The translations under genes were made by a program, and so were the position numbers. Shown in pieces: positions 1 through 8,876 of a stretch of 64,000 nucleotides of DNA. Each line of letters starts with the position of its first letter. Position 1 is the stretch's first letter. Under the pieces are notes generated by a model that worked only from the letters and a program-made list of their open reading frames with translations, searched no databases and had not been told where the DNA came from. The stretch spans positions 3,782,001-3,846,000 of the forward strand of contig CAWKOR010000001.1 in NCBI GenBank assembly GCA_963851325.1, written 5' to 3'. The stretch is from DATGKG01 sp963851325 (GTDB taxonomy: Bacteria > Desulfobacterota > Binatia > Binatales > Binataceae).

Positions 1-16
1 AACCGATTCGCAACAC

Positions 17-52
17 GAAGGCGGCTGCGCGAAATGCGCAGCCGCCTTTCGT
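17..52 (+). terminator. Strong hairpin, probable intrinsic terminator
   Basis: A 13-bp GC-rich perfect stem (positions 18-30 with 36-48) closes on a 5-nt loop (31-35) and runs into a moderately T-rich stretch (TTTCGTATTTG). It probably ends the transcript of an upstream gene outside the window. It lies about 70 nt before a NusG-paralogue gene, so an attenuator role is also possible. Confidence 0.6.
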
Positions 53-122
53 ATTTGTGTGGAACTCGAGTTTTGCCTCAACTCGAAATCTGGGCTAACT
101 TCCTGTTTCGAAAGGAGCGCCG

Positions 123-638
123 ATGCCATCGAAAGCCGCGGACCAGTGGTACCTGGTTCGCACCAAGCCCGGCAAGGAGCGCTGGGTCCGTGATCAGCTC
201 TCGTCTCGCCTGGGGGAAGTTTTTCTGCCGATGCTAAAGGCGAGAATGCCGCGCTGGGGCAGATTGGCGATGTCGATCGCGCCGCTGTTCCCTTGCTATG
301 TTTTCGCGCGCCTCGATCTTCAAAGCAATTACTTCGAGGTAAAATATCTGGCCGGGGTTACCGGACTGGTATCCGCGGGATCCGATCCGATCGTGGTCCC
401 GGAGGCTATCGTTAGCGAGATTCGCGCACGCGGAGTCAATGATGTCGTAGAGATTCGCGAAGTTCCATTCGACAGCGGGCAGCCGGTGCGCGTCGTCGAG
501 GGACCCTTTCGCGGCTTCGAGGCGGTCTTCGAACGCTACCTTTCGAGCGCCGAGCGCGTGGCGATTCTGCTGAACACGCTTGAGAACGTCGGTCCACGCA
601 TCGTGCTGCCGGCGTCAGCAGTTGCAAAGTACTCCTGA
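123..638 (+). CDS. NusG-paralogue transcription antitermination factor (RfaH/UpxY type)
   Basis: 171-residue protein. An N-terminal NGN domain (about residues 7-105) opens with the family signature WYLVRTKPGKE, followed by a hydrophobic FPCYVFARLD strand (56-65). A KOW motif sits at about 115-160 (SGQPVRVVEGPFRGFEA). The length fits specialised NusG paralogues. Housekeeping nusG normally sits in a secE-nusG-rplK context, which is absent here. Members of this family bind paused RNA polymerase and promote read-through of long polysaccharide or secondary-metabolite operons; that is family knowledge. The ATG is preceded by AGGAG with 5-nt spacing. CapK-like, cupin and gmd genes downstream fit a role in surface-polysaccharide expression (inference). 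Confidence 0.88.
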   Translation: MPSKAADQWYLVRTKPGKERWVRDQLSSRLGEVFLPMLKARMPRWGRLAMSIAPLFPCYVFARLDLQSNYFEVKYLAGVTGLVSAGSDPIVVPEAIVSEIRARGVNDVVEIREVPFDSGQPVRVVEGPFRGFEAVFERYLSSAERVAILLNTLENVGPRIVLPASAVAKYS

Positions 639-696
639 AGAACAGATCCCTTCGGCTCGCGCCGAGTTATATCACTAAGGAATAGCAGGGTTGATT

Positions 697-1248
697 ATGC
701 GCTCGATTCGGTCCGTGGCGACGCGCTCTTTCTGGAGCATATTGGCTTTCAGTCTGGTCGCGTGCAGCCTGGTGCCGTCGAATCCATTGCGGGGCGACGG
801 GACTGCTCACGGCCTGAAGTCCTTCATGGGAGTTCATTTCGGCGACTCATTCGAAGATGTCGAACGCCGCTATCCCCTCGGACTTGCGCAGACCAGCCCC
901 TACGGTGCGCCGGCATACAGGCTCGAGGATGTGAGCGCCGCGAGCATTGAATATAGAGATGTCATTTACGAGTTCTCCGCAACCTCCGGCATGCAAATGG
1001 TGGTTGCCCATTTCGAGCCATCCGAGGGCCCCGACGTCTACCAGCAATTGCAAAAGACCTTCGGTGCCCCATCCTCCGCCGGCGCGCCGATCGAGGGTGC
1101 CGCGAGCGTCGATGCGCTGTGGCATCTGCCCGACGGCGGCAGCGTGCTGTTCAGCGGACCATTTCACCGGGTGGCGATGCTCGGAAAGGACGGCGCCGCG
1201 CTTAAGACAGACATCCGGCTGCGCGACGAAGTGCCGGAATCGACCTAG
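697..1248 (+). CDS. Hypothetical lipoprotein
   Basis: Roughly 183 residues. The N terminus (MRSIRSVATRSF then a hydrophobic run ending LVAC) is a lipoprotein signal peptide with a lipobox at about residue 23, so the product is probably membrane-anchored. The mature part is a compact alpha/beta sequence (GVHFGDSFEDVERRYPLG onward) of the kind seen in small periplasmic proteins. I do not recognise a named family. The start is taken at the ATG after an AGGG; an in-frame TTG lies 6 nt upstream. It sits 58 nt after the NusG paralogue on the same strand and may share its transcript. Confidence 0.7.
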   Translation: MRSIRSVATRSFWSILAFSLVACSLVPSNPLRGDGTAHGLKSFMGVHFGDSFEDVERRYPLGLAQTSPYGAPAYRLEDVSAASIEYRDVIYEFSATSGMQMVVAHFEPSEGPDVYQQLQKTFGAPSSAGAPIEGAASVDALWHLPDGGSVLFSGPFHRVAMLGKDGAALKTDIRLRDEVPEST

Positions 1249-1503
1249 CGAACGCTTTTGATTAGCCCTACTCTTGTCCCGGACCCGTCGCACGGGGCGA
1301 TGGACGAGCTTGGGGGTTTGCTCGTGTTCGCAAGACCGACGCTTCCATTTTCGATCGAAAGGAAGTACCACACCGAAGACCCGAGGCTTCGGTCACAAAC
1401 CCCAGTGGAAAATAGCGCAGTTACTTGTATCGCGTCGCGGTCGCTTCGGCTTGCGTCTACCGGGGACGATCTGAGGGGTTGGTTTGGTCGTTGAGGGATT
1501 GAG
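1249..1503. other. 255-nt intergenic leader, no gene recognised
   Basis: Lies between the lipoprotein and the CapK-like gene. It contains short inverted repeats (for example CCCGTCGCACGGG near 1279) but no convincing terminator, tRNA or known riboswitch. Short reading frames here lack ribosome binding sites. It may be a 5' leader for the CapK-like gene. Confidence 0.4.
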
Positions 1504-2844
1504 GTGGCGATAGATTTCTCGCTGCGCGATTTTTTCGATCCGCTTGCGATTCTTCGGTTGAGACGGAATCTGCGCCGGACGCAATGGATGAGCGGCGACC
1601 AGCTTGGTGCTTACCAGGATGACCGGCTGCGCCGGATCGTTCGCCATGCCGTAAGGCAGGTTCCGTATTATCGTCAACTGTTCCATGAGCGCGGGCTGCA
1701 CGCCGAGGACATCGAATCTTCCAAAGGCCTCCATCTGCTTCCGCTACTGACTCGCGAAACCGTCCGTCAGAACGTTGCCCTGTTTCATGCCGAAGACATG
1801 CGGAGCTATCGCCCCCGGTTGGCGCGGACCAGCGGTACCTCGGGACTGGCGCTGGAGTTCTACCTCGATCGCGATTCCAATGCGCTCGAGTTCGTCCATT
1901 ATTGGCGCCATTGGGGATGGGCCGGTTATCGCCTGGGTCAACGCTTCGCGGAACTCGCCTCGGTACACTTCCTGCGGCGTCCGTATCTGGATGGACGAAT
2001 TTCAGAAGTCCAACCTCTATTCGGCCGTCTGCTCTTGAATTCGATGACCCTGACCTCCGCGAATGTCGGCGAATACGCGGCTCAGCTGAGTAGGTTCCGG
2101 CCGCGTTACCTCAAAGGTCTGCCCTCCGCCCTGTATCACTTGGCGACCTTGCTGTCCGCGGCGAAGACTGCCGTCCCACCTCTTCGCGCGGTATTCTCCG
2201 GCGGCGAGAATGTGACGCGCGAGATGCGCGCATCGATCGAAGAGGTCTTTCAATGCCCGCTGCTGGACAGCTACGGCCAAATGGAGCGCACCGCGTGCAT
2301 CGCGCAATGTCTCGAAGGAAGTTACCACGTCCTCTCCGACTACGGATTGCTGGAGCTGGTGGATCCCAGGCCGTCCGAAGAGGAGGGCATCGCGCTCGCG
2401 TCAGCAGTCGGCACCACATTGTACAATCGCGCGATGCCGCTGCTGCGCTATGAGATCGGCGATCTCATCGAGGTCTTTCAGCAGCCGGTCCAATGTCGCT
2501 GTGGCCGCAACTTTCCGGTCGTGCGGGGCGTCCGAGGCCGCGCCGCTACCGCGATCGTGACCCCCGAGGGGCGAGTCGAGAGCGCGCTGTTCGCCTTACC
2601 CAGCATCGTACCGGGAGTGGCTTTTATGCAGTTCGTCCAGGAATATTCTAACCGTGTTGATGTTAAGGTAGTTCGCACCGAGGCGTTCAACGCCGAATGC
2701 GAGGCGATGCTGAGGCGCTGCTTACGTGAGGCCCTGGGTCCATCGATGGAATTTCGAGTCTCCTTTGTCGCCTTGGACGAGACCGAGATAGAACCTTCGG
2801 GGAAACGCCCGGTCGCGATCTCCGCGCTCACCATTCAAAGCTGA
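1504..2844 (+). CDS. Phenylacetate-CoA ligase-like (CapK/PaaK) adenylate-forming enzyme
   Basis: 446 residues, the usual CapK/PaaK length. The ATP-binding loop RTSGTSGLALEF is at about 108-119. A substrate-side VFSGGENVT is near 230, a GQMERTACIAQC motif follows, and a YEIGDLIEVF / RGVRGRA core leads into the small C-terminal domain with a late lysine (GKRPVAIS). Family members activate a carboxylic acid as acyl-AMP and pass it to CoA or another acceptor; CapK-type members occur in capsule and exopolysaccharide clusters. The GTG start follows a weak GAG. The gene converges on the GNAT-like gene with a 10-nt 3' overlap (2835-2844). The substrate is unknown. Confidence 0.83.
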   Translation: MAIDFSLRDFFDPLAILRLRRNLRRTQWMSGDQLGAYQDDRLRRIVRHAVRQVPYYRQLFHERGLHAEDIESSKGLHLLPLLTRETVRQNVALFHAEDMRSYRPRLARTSGTSGLALEFYLDRDSNALEFVHYWRHWGWAGYRLGQRFAELASVHFLRRPYLDGRISEVQPLFGRLLLNSMTLTSANVGEYAAQLSRFRPRYLKGLPSALYHLATLLSAAKTAVPPLRAVFSGGENVTREMRASIEEVFQCPLLDSYGQMERTACIAQCLEGSYHVLSDYGLLELVDPRPSEEEGIALASAVGTTLYNRAMPLLRYEIGDLIEVFQQPVQCRCGRNFPVVRGVRGRAATAIVTPEGRVESALFALPSIVPGVAFMQFVQEYSNRVDVKVVRTEAFNAECEAMLRRCLREALGPSMEFRVSFVALDETEIEPSGKRPVAISALTIQS

Positions 2845-3983
2845 GAGGATAGCCGGGCGCGGGTCCAGAGGTTCGACGCGATCCCGGCGGCGGCCTGGAT
2901 GCCCCTCCAGGGCAGGCGGCGATGCGCGGGCAGGTGACGGTCGTAGATAGCTTCATATTCCTGCACCGCTACGCTGCCGCGAAGGATCTTGAAGGTTCCC
3001 GCGCCGGCGCTCAGGTTGAGCAGCGCGCCTTGTTGCGCAGCTTCGGCGATCAGAAGCGCGACGCTCAGCCGGTAGAGCCCCTCCTTTGGCGAACGTTGGA
3101 GGTCGTATCCGATGCATCCCGCGGTCATCACTCCATCCAGAATAAGATAGTTAAAGAAGCCGTCGATGCGGCCGTCCGCCACCAGGGTTCGATAGGTCAG
3201 GAACTTCTCTCCCAGAGTCATCGAAAAGAAGTTGGTATTGAACTGGGGGTTCAAGGCGGAGTGCTTTCCGAGATAGAGATCGCGATAGAGCGCCGTGATT
3301 CGTGGCAGTTGCTGCGAGAGAGTGGCTGGATCGCCATCGATCGAATACCGCGTTCGCTTCAGTTCGCGGAGATCCGCTCGCATGTTGCGGTGTTTGAGAT
3401 AGTCGGGGTTGCTGGTGTCAAGCATATAAACTCTGCGGCTCGGCACCAGGCAGTAACCCTTGGCGCGCAGGGCTTCGATGCCGCAAGGGTCTGACCGCGG
3501 ATTCATCGAACGGAACGCAATTGTGGAATCGGGAAACCGTCGGCTCAAGTATCCGGTGAGCGCGCCGACTTGCGCCGGCGCCAGCCCGTGCCTCGGATTC
3601 GTCGTCAGCAACCAGTTATTGACGAAGACCACGCGGTCGATGGATGCCCTGCGCAAGAGAACTCCCAACGGCGATGCCAGCCGCGTGAGCAGCGCGTCCG
3701 GCAGTCGCGGGTGGCGTCTGGCAAACTCCTGGAGCGTATATTCGAAGTAGTGTGCATAGGATGAGCAGATATTGGAATTCCCGGGCACCCGATCGGCGAT
3801 CACCAGGGGAAGCACCCTACCATCGATAAGCAGGGCTTCTACCTGTACATTCGCATTGTCTATGTACGACCTCGCGCCGTTTTTGACCAGGCAGGCTACA
3901 TAGCGGGTGGCGGCATCGGGCGCTGCGTCGATGCGATCAAACAGGCGGCCAATACTCTCCGCATCGAAGGTTTCGATGCTCAT
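2835..3983 (-). CDS. GNAT/FemAB-like acyltransferase, putative
   Basis: 382 residues. The C-terminal half looks like a GNAT or FemAB fold: RNMRADLRELKRTRYSI, then ITALYRDLYLGKHSALNP, FFSMTLGEKF, TLVADGRIDGFFNYLIL, and a final conserved-looking LLNLSAGAGTFKILRG. The N-terminal half (about 1-190) is less clear and may be a second, degenerate GNAT domain. No signal peptide. It begins 70 nt downstream of the adenylating enzyme at 4054-5652 on the same strand, so the two are probably co-transcribed. Acceptance of an activated acyl group from that enzyme is an inference; I cannot name the substrate. Confidence 0.6.
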   Translation of the reverse strand: MSIETFDAESIGRLFDRIDAAPDAATRYVACLVKNGARSYIDNANVQVEALLIDGRVLPLVIADRVPGNSNICSSYAHYFEYTLQEFARRHPRLPDALLTRLASPLGVLLRRASIDRVVFVNNWLLTTNPRHGLAPAQVGALTGYLSRRFPDSTIAFRSMNPRSDPCGIEALRAKGYCLVPSRRVYMLDTSNPDYLKHRNMRADLRELKRTRYSIDGDPATLSQQLPRITALYRDLYLGKHSALNPQFNTNFFSMTLGEKFLTYRTLVADGRIDGFFNYLILDGVMTAGCIGYDLQRSPKEGLYRLSVALLIAEAAQQGALLNLSAGAGTFKILRGSVAVQEYEAIYDRHLPAHRRLPWRGIQAAAGIASNLWTRARLSSQL

Positions 3984-4053
3984 CGCGCAAACATAACACG
4001 TCTGAGCTTTGCGCTACGCGAAAGCCGCATCGCCCGAGCGGTGATGGCGCCTG

Positions 4054-5652
4054 CTAAGCCGTCGGTGAAGGATCGGACTTCCGGGCGCCCAGCAGATGGA
4101 GAGGCAGCACCTTGCCGGCCGGTGTAGCCAGTGGTTCCCCGATGACGACCCTTACTCCCTCGGCGTGCTGCCAGGTGCGGGCGGTAAGCGTCCCGCCATA
4201 GTGCTGCTTCAACTCCTTCAGAAAGCACTCCCGCACCCGTTCGGGGCTGAAACTTCCGGCGCGAGGACTCACGCGCAACGTCATCACCGTCTGCGCTTCG
4301 CCTTCCTCCTCAACCAACTGATAATCCCCTGGGCTGCCCCCCAGGCGTCGCGGCAGAGCTTCTTCCAAAACGCTAACCACGTCGGTTCCCGCCAGCGTCA
4401 TCCCCTGGCCGGTTAGTTTCCCGTAACTGGCAATGTCGCGGATCTGCCGACCGTACCCGATCTGACCATACAGACAATCGCACTGAACCTTCTCGATGAT
4501 CCCGCTATCGTCCATCTCGGCGTTGATCAAAGCTCGCGAGGCGAATGGCGTCAGTGTCGTGAACATCAGCGAATCGACTTCCGTCTCGGAAAGCGGTGCG
4601 AGCTTGCGGCGGCTAATCACGGCCAGCAAGTCCTCGAACAGATGGACGCAATTGCCGGTTTTCATGTTTTTGCATGCGTACCCCACCGGCCCAAGTTCCA
4701 TGATGGCATAGCAGGGATAAACCTCCCCTCCCACCGCCTCCATAGTCGCGCGCTTGGCTGGGGTGAGCGCCTCTCCGACGACGGAGAATATGGTGCCGCT
4801 GATATCCAGCCCACGCTCCATTGCCACCGCGGCGACGCGCACCGCGGGGCTGACGAACCCACCCAGGCAGCATCGCTTACCAGCAGCCTTCTGGCGCGCG
4901 ATAAATTCGGCTACCGGCGCGAAGTCATTGTCGGGTAGATAAGTCGGGAAGCGGCTGTCCGCTCCGGCCATCTTCGCGATGACGACCATCAGGCGAGTTG
5001 CGGCGCGGCAATGCCATGAATCCCACAGCGCGCCTCCTACCGCGTACCATCTTTCGACGTTCCAATGGACGCGGCGGCCCCGCACTGAAACCATCAGTCC
5101 CATCACCGATGGAAGGATGGGCATCTGCGAGATAAACGGGTCGTGCTCGATGCCCAGGTCGCGCGCCATCAGGGCCTGGTATTGCTCCCAGTGAACCTGA
5201 ATCGGAACGCTATGCTGGGTTCGGGTACCCTCGCTGCGGCTGCCACCGGTCCGCGCCTCGATTCTCGCCGGCACCAGCGGATTGTCATAGCTGCGCTCGC
5301 CGGCCGCGATGACCTCGCCGCTGCGGACGATCGGCGTCTTGCCCTTGAGTTCGTCATGGGTCAGGTAAACGCCCGCGCGCAAGAGACCTTCGAGGGTTGG
5401 TTCGAGGCCATCATGGCGGACCGCCCGTTCCAAATCCGGGAAATCACACTGCGCTAATCGCAGCATAGAGCGGTAGGGGTTTTGCGGATTGGCGTATATC
5501 GCCCGCGCGGCCAAATCGAGAAAGTTGGCTTCGCGATTTTCGATGTTGCGGCGCAACCTTTCCGCCGGATCGGAAAATGCCGGCGTACGAGCGAGTTCGA
5601 AGATGCCGACCGCCATTTTGCTATAGCGACGAATTTCCGCGGAAATGTCCAA
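4054..5652 (-). CDS. Adenylate-forming enzyme, CapK/LuxE-like, long form
   Basis: 532 residues, longer than the CapK-like enzyme at 1504 by an N-terminal extension of about 80 residues. A P-loop-like ATP motif RTGGSRSEGTRT lies at about 134-145. Downstream SVVGEALTPAKRATMEAVG, CYAIMELGPVGYACK and TPFASRALINAEMDDSG match the order of motifs in LuxE/PaaK-type acyl-AMP ligases. The TTG start is preceded by GGGGGA at 6-nt spacing; a methionine codon 36 nt in is an alternative. It heads a two-gene transcript with the GNAT-like gene and is divergent from the cupin/gmd pair. Two different CapK-like enzymes in 4.2 kb is notable. Substrate unknown. Confidence 0.75.
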   Translation of the reverse strand: MDISAEIRRYSKMAVGIFELARTPAFSDPAERLRRNIENREANFLDLAARAIYANPQNPYRSMLRLAQCDFPDLERAVRHDGLEPTLEGLLRAGVYLTHDELKGKTPIVRSGEVIAAGERSYDNPLVPARIEARTGGSRSEGTRTQHSVPIQVHWEQYQALMARDLGIEHDPFISQMPILPSVMGLMVSVRGRRVHWNVERWYAVGGALWDSWHCRAATRLMVVIAKMAGADSRFPTYLPDNDFAPVAEFIARQKAAGKRCCLGGFVSPAVRVAAVAMERGLDISGTIFSVVGEALTPAKRATMEAVGGEVYPCYAIMELGPVGYACKNMKTGNCVHLFEDLLAVISRRKLAPLSETEVDSLMFTTLTPFASRALINAEMDDSGIIEKVQCDCLYGQIGYGRQIRDIASYGKLTGQGMTLAGTDVVSVLEEALPRRLGGSPGDYQLVEEEGEAQTVMTLRVSPRAGSFSPERVRECFLKELKQHYGGTLTARTWQHAEGVRVVIGEPLATPAGKVLPLHLLGARKSDPSPTA

Positions 5653-5827
5653 GTGCAGTCCCCCGCCGTGTGTATACGCCGAACTCCCCCCACGATGAAA
5701 TCCTTTTTGGGAGGCTTCTGCGTCGCGCTACCGCCCTCGGCGGGGGCGCTTCCGCTATGCTTGGAGACCTTAACGGAGTATGGACTCGCGGGGCTTCCCT
5801 ACACATACTATTTTCGGATTCATCATT

Positions 5828-6193
5828 ATGAAGAGCAGAGTTCGACAACCGGTGCATATCGAACCCAAAGGATGGGGCCGCGAGGTGTGGCTCGCCAATA
5901 ACGAGCTCTATTGCGGGAAAATCCTAGAAATCAACAAGGGCAAACGATGCTCGCTGCATTTCCATAAGCTCAAGACCGAGTCGTTTTTCCTCCGCGCGGG
6001 ACGCCTGCGGGTCACTATCAAGGCCTCGGCGGATGCCGAGGAGATCGAGCAATTCATCTTGAATGCCGGGGAATGCATGGATATTCCGCCCGGCCTGGTG
6101 CATCAGATGGAGGCGCTGGAGGACGCGGAGCTCTACGAGTTTTCCACCCAGCATTTCAACAGCGATTCTCACCGCCTCGCGAAGGGCGATTAG
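5828..6193 (+). CDS. Cupin-domain protein, sugar isomerase/epimerase-like
   Basis: 121-residue single-domain cupin. The metal-binding motif is intact: H44, H46, E51 and H92 (SLHFHKLKTESFFL and PPGLVHQMEA). The WGREVWLANNELYCGKILEI opening resembles cupins linked to mannose-6-phosphate isomerase or to sugar-nucleotide clusters. The ATG at 5828 has no clear Shine-Dalgarno, and an AT-rich TACTAT lies about 20 nt upstream, so a short-leader transcript is possible; an in-frame ATG at 5780 is the alternative. It is 30 nt upstream of gmd, probably the same operon. A role in handling an activated or phosphorylated mannose derivative is inferred from context. Confidence 0.72.
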   Translation: MKSRVRQPVHIEPKGWGREVWLANNELYCGKILEINKGKRCSLHFHKLKTESFFLRAGRLRVTIKASADAEEIEQFILNAGECMDIPPGLVHQMEALEDAELYEFSTQHFNSDSHRLAKGD

Positions 6194-6223
6194 CGTGATA
6201 GGATAAAGCAAAGGCGGGAGCGA

Positions 6224-7234
6224 TTGGCAAAAGTTGCGCTGATAACCGGGGTCACGGGCCAGGATGGGTCGTACCTCGCGGAATTGCTGCTCAATAAGGG
6301 CTACGAGGTCCACGGCATCGTCAGGCGCAGCTCGAGCTTCGCGACGGCGCGCATCGACCATCTGCGGCGCGGCTTCGATGTCCCGGGCGAGGGACTGCAA
6401 CTGCATTACGGGGACCTCGGCGACGGAACCGGCCTGAGACGCATCATCGAGCAGGTGCGCCCGGATGAGGTATACAACCTCGCCGCACAGTCGCATGTTC
6501 GGATTTCTTTCGATCAGCCCGAATACACTGCCGATGTAGTAGGTCTAGGCACACTAAGACTGCTGGAGACGCTTCGTGACCACAATCAGCGTCACGGACG
6601 CCAGGCTCGGATGTATCAGGCTGGATCCTCCGAGATGTTTGGCAAAGTGCAGAGCACGCCGCAAAACGAGTCCACCCCGTTCCATCCGCGAAGCCCCTAC
6701 GCATGCGCCAAGGTGTACGCGCATTGGCAAACCGTCAACTATCGCGAGGCCTACGATCTGTTCGCGGTCAACGGCATCCTGTTCAATCATGAATCGCCGC
6801 GACGCGGCGAGAACTTTGTTACGCGCAAAATCACGCGCAGCCTCGGACGCATCAAGACGGGATTGCAGCAGCGGCTGTCGCTGGGAAACCTCGATGCCAA
6901 GCGCGATTGGGGATTCGCCGGTGATTATGTCGAAGCGATGTGGCTGATGCTGCAGCAGGAGCATCCCGACGATTACGTCATTGCAACCGGCGAGACTCAT
7001 TCGGTTCAGGAGTTCCTCGAGTCGGCATTCAGTTGCGTGGAGTTGGATTGGAAAAAGTACGTGGACATCGATCCGCGGTTCTTCCGTCCCTCGGAAGTCG
7101 ATTTGCTGATCGGCGATTCGAGCAAGGCGCGGCGCGTCCTCGAGTGGCAGCCCAAAGTGAAATTTCCCGAACTGGTCGCGATGATGGTCGCGGCCGATTT
7201 GGAACTCGCGCAGCGCGAACTGCGCGGTCGCTAG
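6224..7234 (+). CDS. gmd: GDP-mannose 4,6-dehydratase
   Basis: 336 residues, full length. NAD(P)-binding GVTGQDGSYLAELLL is at 9-23. RRSSSF follows near residue 40, then NLAAQSHV, AGSSEMFG, and the catalytic YxxxK in SPYACAKVYAHW; the NHESPRRGENFVTRKI signature is specific for Gmd. It converts GDP-mannose to GDP-4-keto-6-deoxymannose, precursor of fucose, rhamnose, colitose and perosamine sugars for surface glycans. The TTG start follows GGGAG. No fucose synthase (wcaG) is adjacent, so the final deoxysugar cannot be told from this window. Confidence 0.95.
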   Translation: MAKVALITGVTGQDGSYLAELLLNKGYEVHGIVRRSSSFATARIDHLRRGFDVPGEGLQLHYGDLGDGTGLRRIIEQVRPDEVYNLAAQSHVRISFDQPEYTADVVGLGTLRLLETLRDHNQRHGRQARMYQAGSSEMFGKVQSTPQNESTPFHPRSPYACAKVYAHWQTVNYREAYDLFAVNGILFNHESPRRGENFVTRKITRSLGRIKTGLQQRLSLGNLDAKRDWGFAGDYVEAMWLMLQQEHPDDYVIATGETHSVQEFLESAFSCVELDWKKYVDIDPRFFRPSEVDLLIGDSSKARRVLEWQPKVKFPELVAMMVAADLELAQRELRGR

Positions 7235-7360
7235 GTTCGTCGGGCGCGGTTCTTTCATCCACAGGCCACGTCACCTTTTTTCCGCATCTTTCCAAATTGG
7301 TACCAAGCCCCATCGCATAGTCATCTAGAGCCTATCTAGATACTCGCGGTCACCTGGGTT

Positions 7361-7393
7361 TGACCGACTGACCATCAGCCGGTTAGTCGGTCA
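7361..7393. promoter_or_regulatory. Palindromic site, possible TetR-type operator
   Basis: Perfect 9-bp inverted repeat TGACCGACT (7361-7369) and AGTCGGTCA (7385-7393), with further internal symmetry (GACCATCAGCCGGTT between). It lies in the 250-nt gap between gmd and the YjbQ gene. The form resembles TetR-family operators, but no TetR gene is in this window. The lack of a T-run argues against a terminator. Confidence 0.45.
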
Positions 7394-7485
7394 GAATAAT
7401 GCTTCGGGTGTTGCCGCAATCTTGATTCGGCTCATATTGGATATTCTGAATCTCGGCTGACAGCGGCTTCCGTGTGGGGGACCTT

Positions 7486-8085
7486 ATGAGCCACCTGATG
7501 AGATCCAAAGTACTTGCACAACCGACCCTCGCCAGCACTCAGACTGTAATCGTATCTGACATTTTGTTTAAGCTTGCTACCGTTGAGCCGATCGAGTTCA
7601 TCGATCTGACCGATCGCATCAACGAGCATCTTCAGCGCGAAAACATTCGCGATGGCGCGGTAACGGTATTTTCGCGACATACCACCGCGGCGATCAAAAT
7701 CAACGAGGCTGAGGAACTCCTGCTCGAGGACTTCAAACATTTTCTCCGCCGCCTCTGCCCGGTCGGCCACGACTACAACCACAACGACATGAACCGTCGC
7801 AAGCCGCCCATCGCCGTCGATGAGCGCCCCAACGGTCATTCGCATCTGATGCATCTGCTGCTCGCGACCAGCGAGACCATTCCGGTGAGCGATTTCCGGC
7901 TTGCCCTCGGTACCTGGCAGCGGGTTTTCATGATCGAGCTGGACGGCCCCCGCTCGCGCGAAGTGATGGTGCGATGCCAGTCTTACCGGCCCGCCGGCGA
8001 AGCCAGGCCGACCGCGGCGAACAAGCGCAGCGGAAATGGGCAGGCTGGCTCGCATGCGACCGGCTTCGCAGGCGGCGGTAAATAG
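7486..8085 (+). CDS. YjbQ family protein (UPF0047, secondary thiamine-phosphate synthase type)
   Basis: 199 residues; the core family is about 135 residues and spans roughly 20-170 here. Diagnostic motifs are VTVFSRHTTAAIKINEAEE, then RPNGHSHLMHLLLATSETIPV, then LGTWQRVFMIELDGPRSREVMV. Family members show weak thiamine-phosphate synthase activity, but their in vivo role is unsettled. The extra C-terminal 30 residues are low-complexity (Pro/Ala/Gly/Ser). The ATG at 7486 has a GGGGGA upstream; an in-frame GTG lies 12 nt earlier. A palindrome at 7361-7393 lies upstream and may regulate it. Confidence 0.85.
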   Translation: MSHLMRSKVLAQPTLASTQTVIVSDILFKLATVEPIEFIDLTDRINEHLQRENIRDGAVTVFSRHTTAAIKINEAEELLLEDFKHFLRRLCPVGHDYNHNDMNRRKPPIAVDERPNGHSHLMHLLLATSETIPVSDFRLALGTWQRVFMIELDGPRSREVMVRCQSYRPAGEARPTAANKRSGNGQAGSHATGFAGGGK

Positions 8086-8108
8086 GTCACGGACCGCAGT
8101 CGGAATCG

Positions 8109-8876
8109 TCAGCTCTGGTAGCGGCGACTAATGTCGCGCTTTAGCGAGTCTTCGAAGTTCAGCCCAAGTAGCTGTTGTAACTTTGGGGTAGCTCGTTCCA
8201 GGACCTGCGGCGGGACGTTGGCGATCCGGGGTTCCATCGGCCGAATGACCTTTGATCCGTAGTTTATCAGCAATGAAACCCGTGGGTCGCCGGTCCGGTT
8301 CGGCGAAGTGTTATGCCACAACAGACCATGCGAGACGATCGCGCTTCCGCTTGCGCCGGTTACCGGCACTGCCTCATGCGCGAAGCGGGCGGGGTCAGGC
8401 GCGATGCCGCGGCGCTGGCTTCCGGGAACGACCAGGGTGGCGCCGTTTGATTCAGTGAAATCCTGCATCATCCAGATGACTTGCATCATCATGGGCGGAC
8501 GCACCTCGAAGGGCCCGCGCATCGCCCAGTACGGATAGTCGATGTGGGCTCCCATCTCTCGCGCGCCCGGCTCCAGGATGCGCGCGGCGTAGGAACTAAG
8601 CGTCATGTCGTCGCCGAGCAAGGTCTCCGCAATCTCGATGAGCGTCGGATGCTGCACGAGGCGTTCGAAGATCTCGCCGCGATGAAGCAGGTTCGCGACG
8701 GTGCGCTGTCCGATGGCTGCATTTCGCGCGGGCAGCCCCTTGATCAGAGCAGCCTCACTGCATTCGAGCAGGATTCGGCGAGCCTCGCCTGCTTCCGAGC
8801 CGCTAATCAGCTCGGGCAGTATCGCATAGCCGTTGCCATCAATGAGCTCGGTAGCGATTTCCGATGCGTCGATCAC
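8109..8876 (-). CDS. Phytanoyl-CoA dioxygenase (PhyH) family protein
   Basis: 255 residues. Fe(II)/2-oxoglutarate oxygenase fold with a metal triad H111, D113 (HIDYPYW) and H188 (LLWHN), and a 2-oxoglutarate-binding R199 (DPRVSL). The family hydroxylates acyl-CoAs or other lipids and small molecules; the substrate cannot be read here. The start is a GTG whose first base overlaps the stop codon of the upstream VOC gene (TAGTG), so the two are translationally coupled. The partner VOC protein suggests a short oxidative pathway. Confidence 0.87.
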   Translation of the reverse strand: MIDASEIATELIDGNGYAILPELISGSEAGEARRILLECSEAALIKGLPARNAAIGQRTVANLLHRGEIFERLVQHPTLIEIAETLLGDDMTLSSYAARILEPGAREMGAHIDYPYWAMRGPFEVRPPMMMQVIWMMQDFTESNGATLVVPGSQRRGIAPDPARFAHEAVPVTGASGSAIVSHGLLWHNTSPNRTGDPRVSLLINYGSKVIRPMEPRIANVPPQVLERATPKLQQLLGLNFEDSLKRDISRRYQS

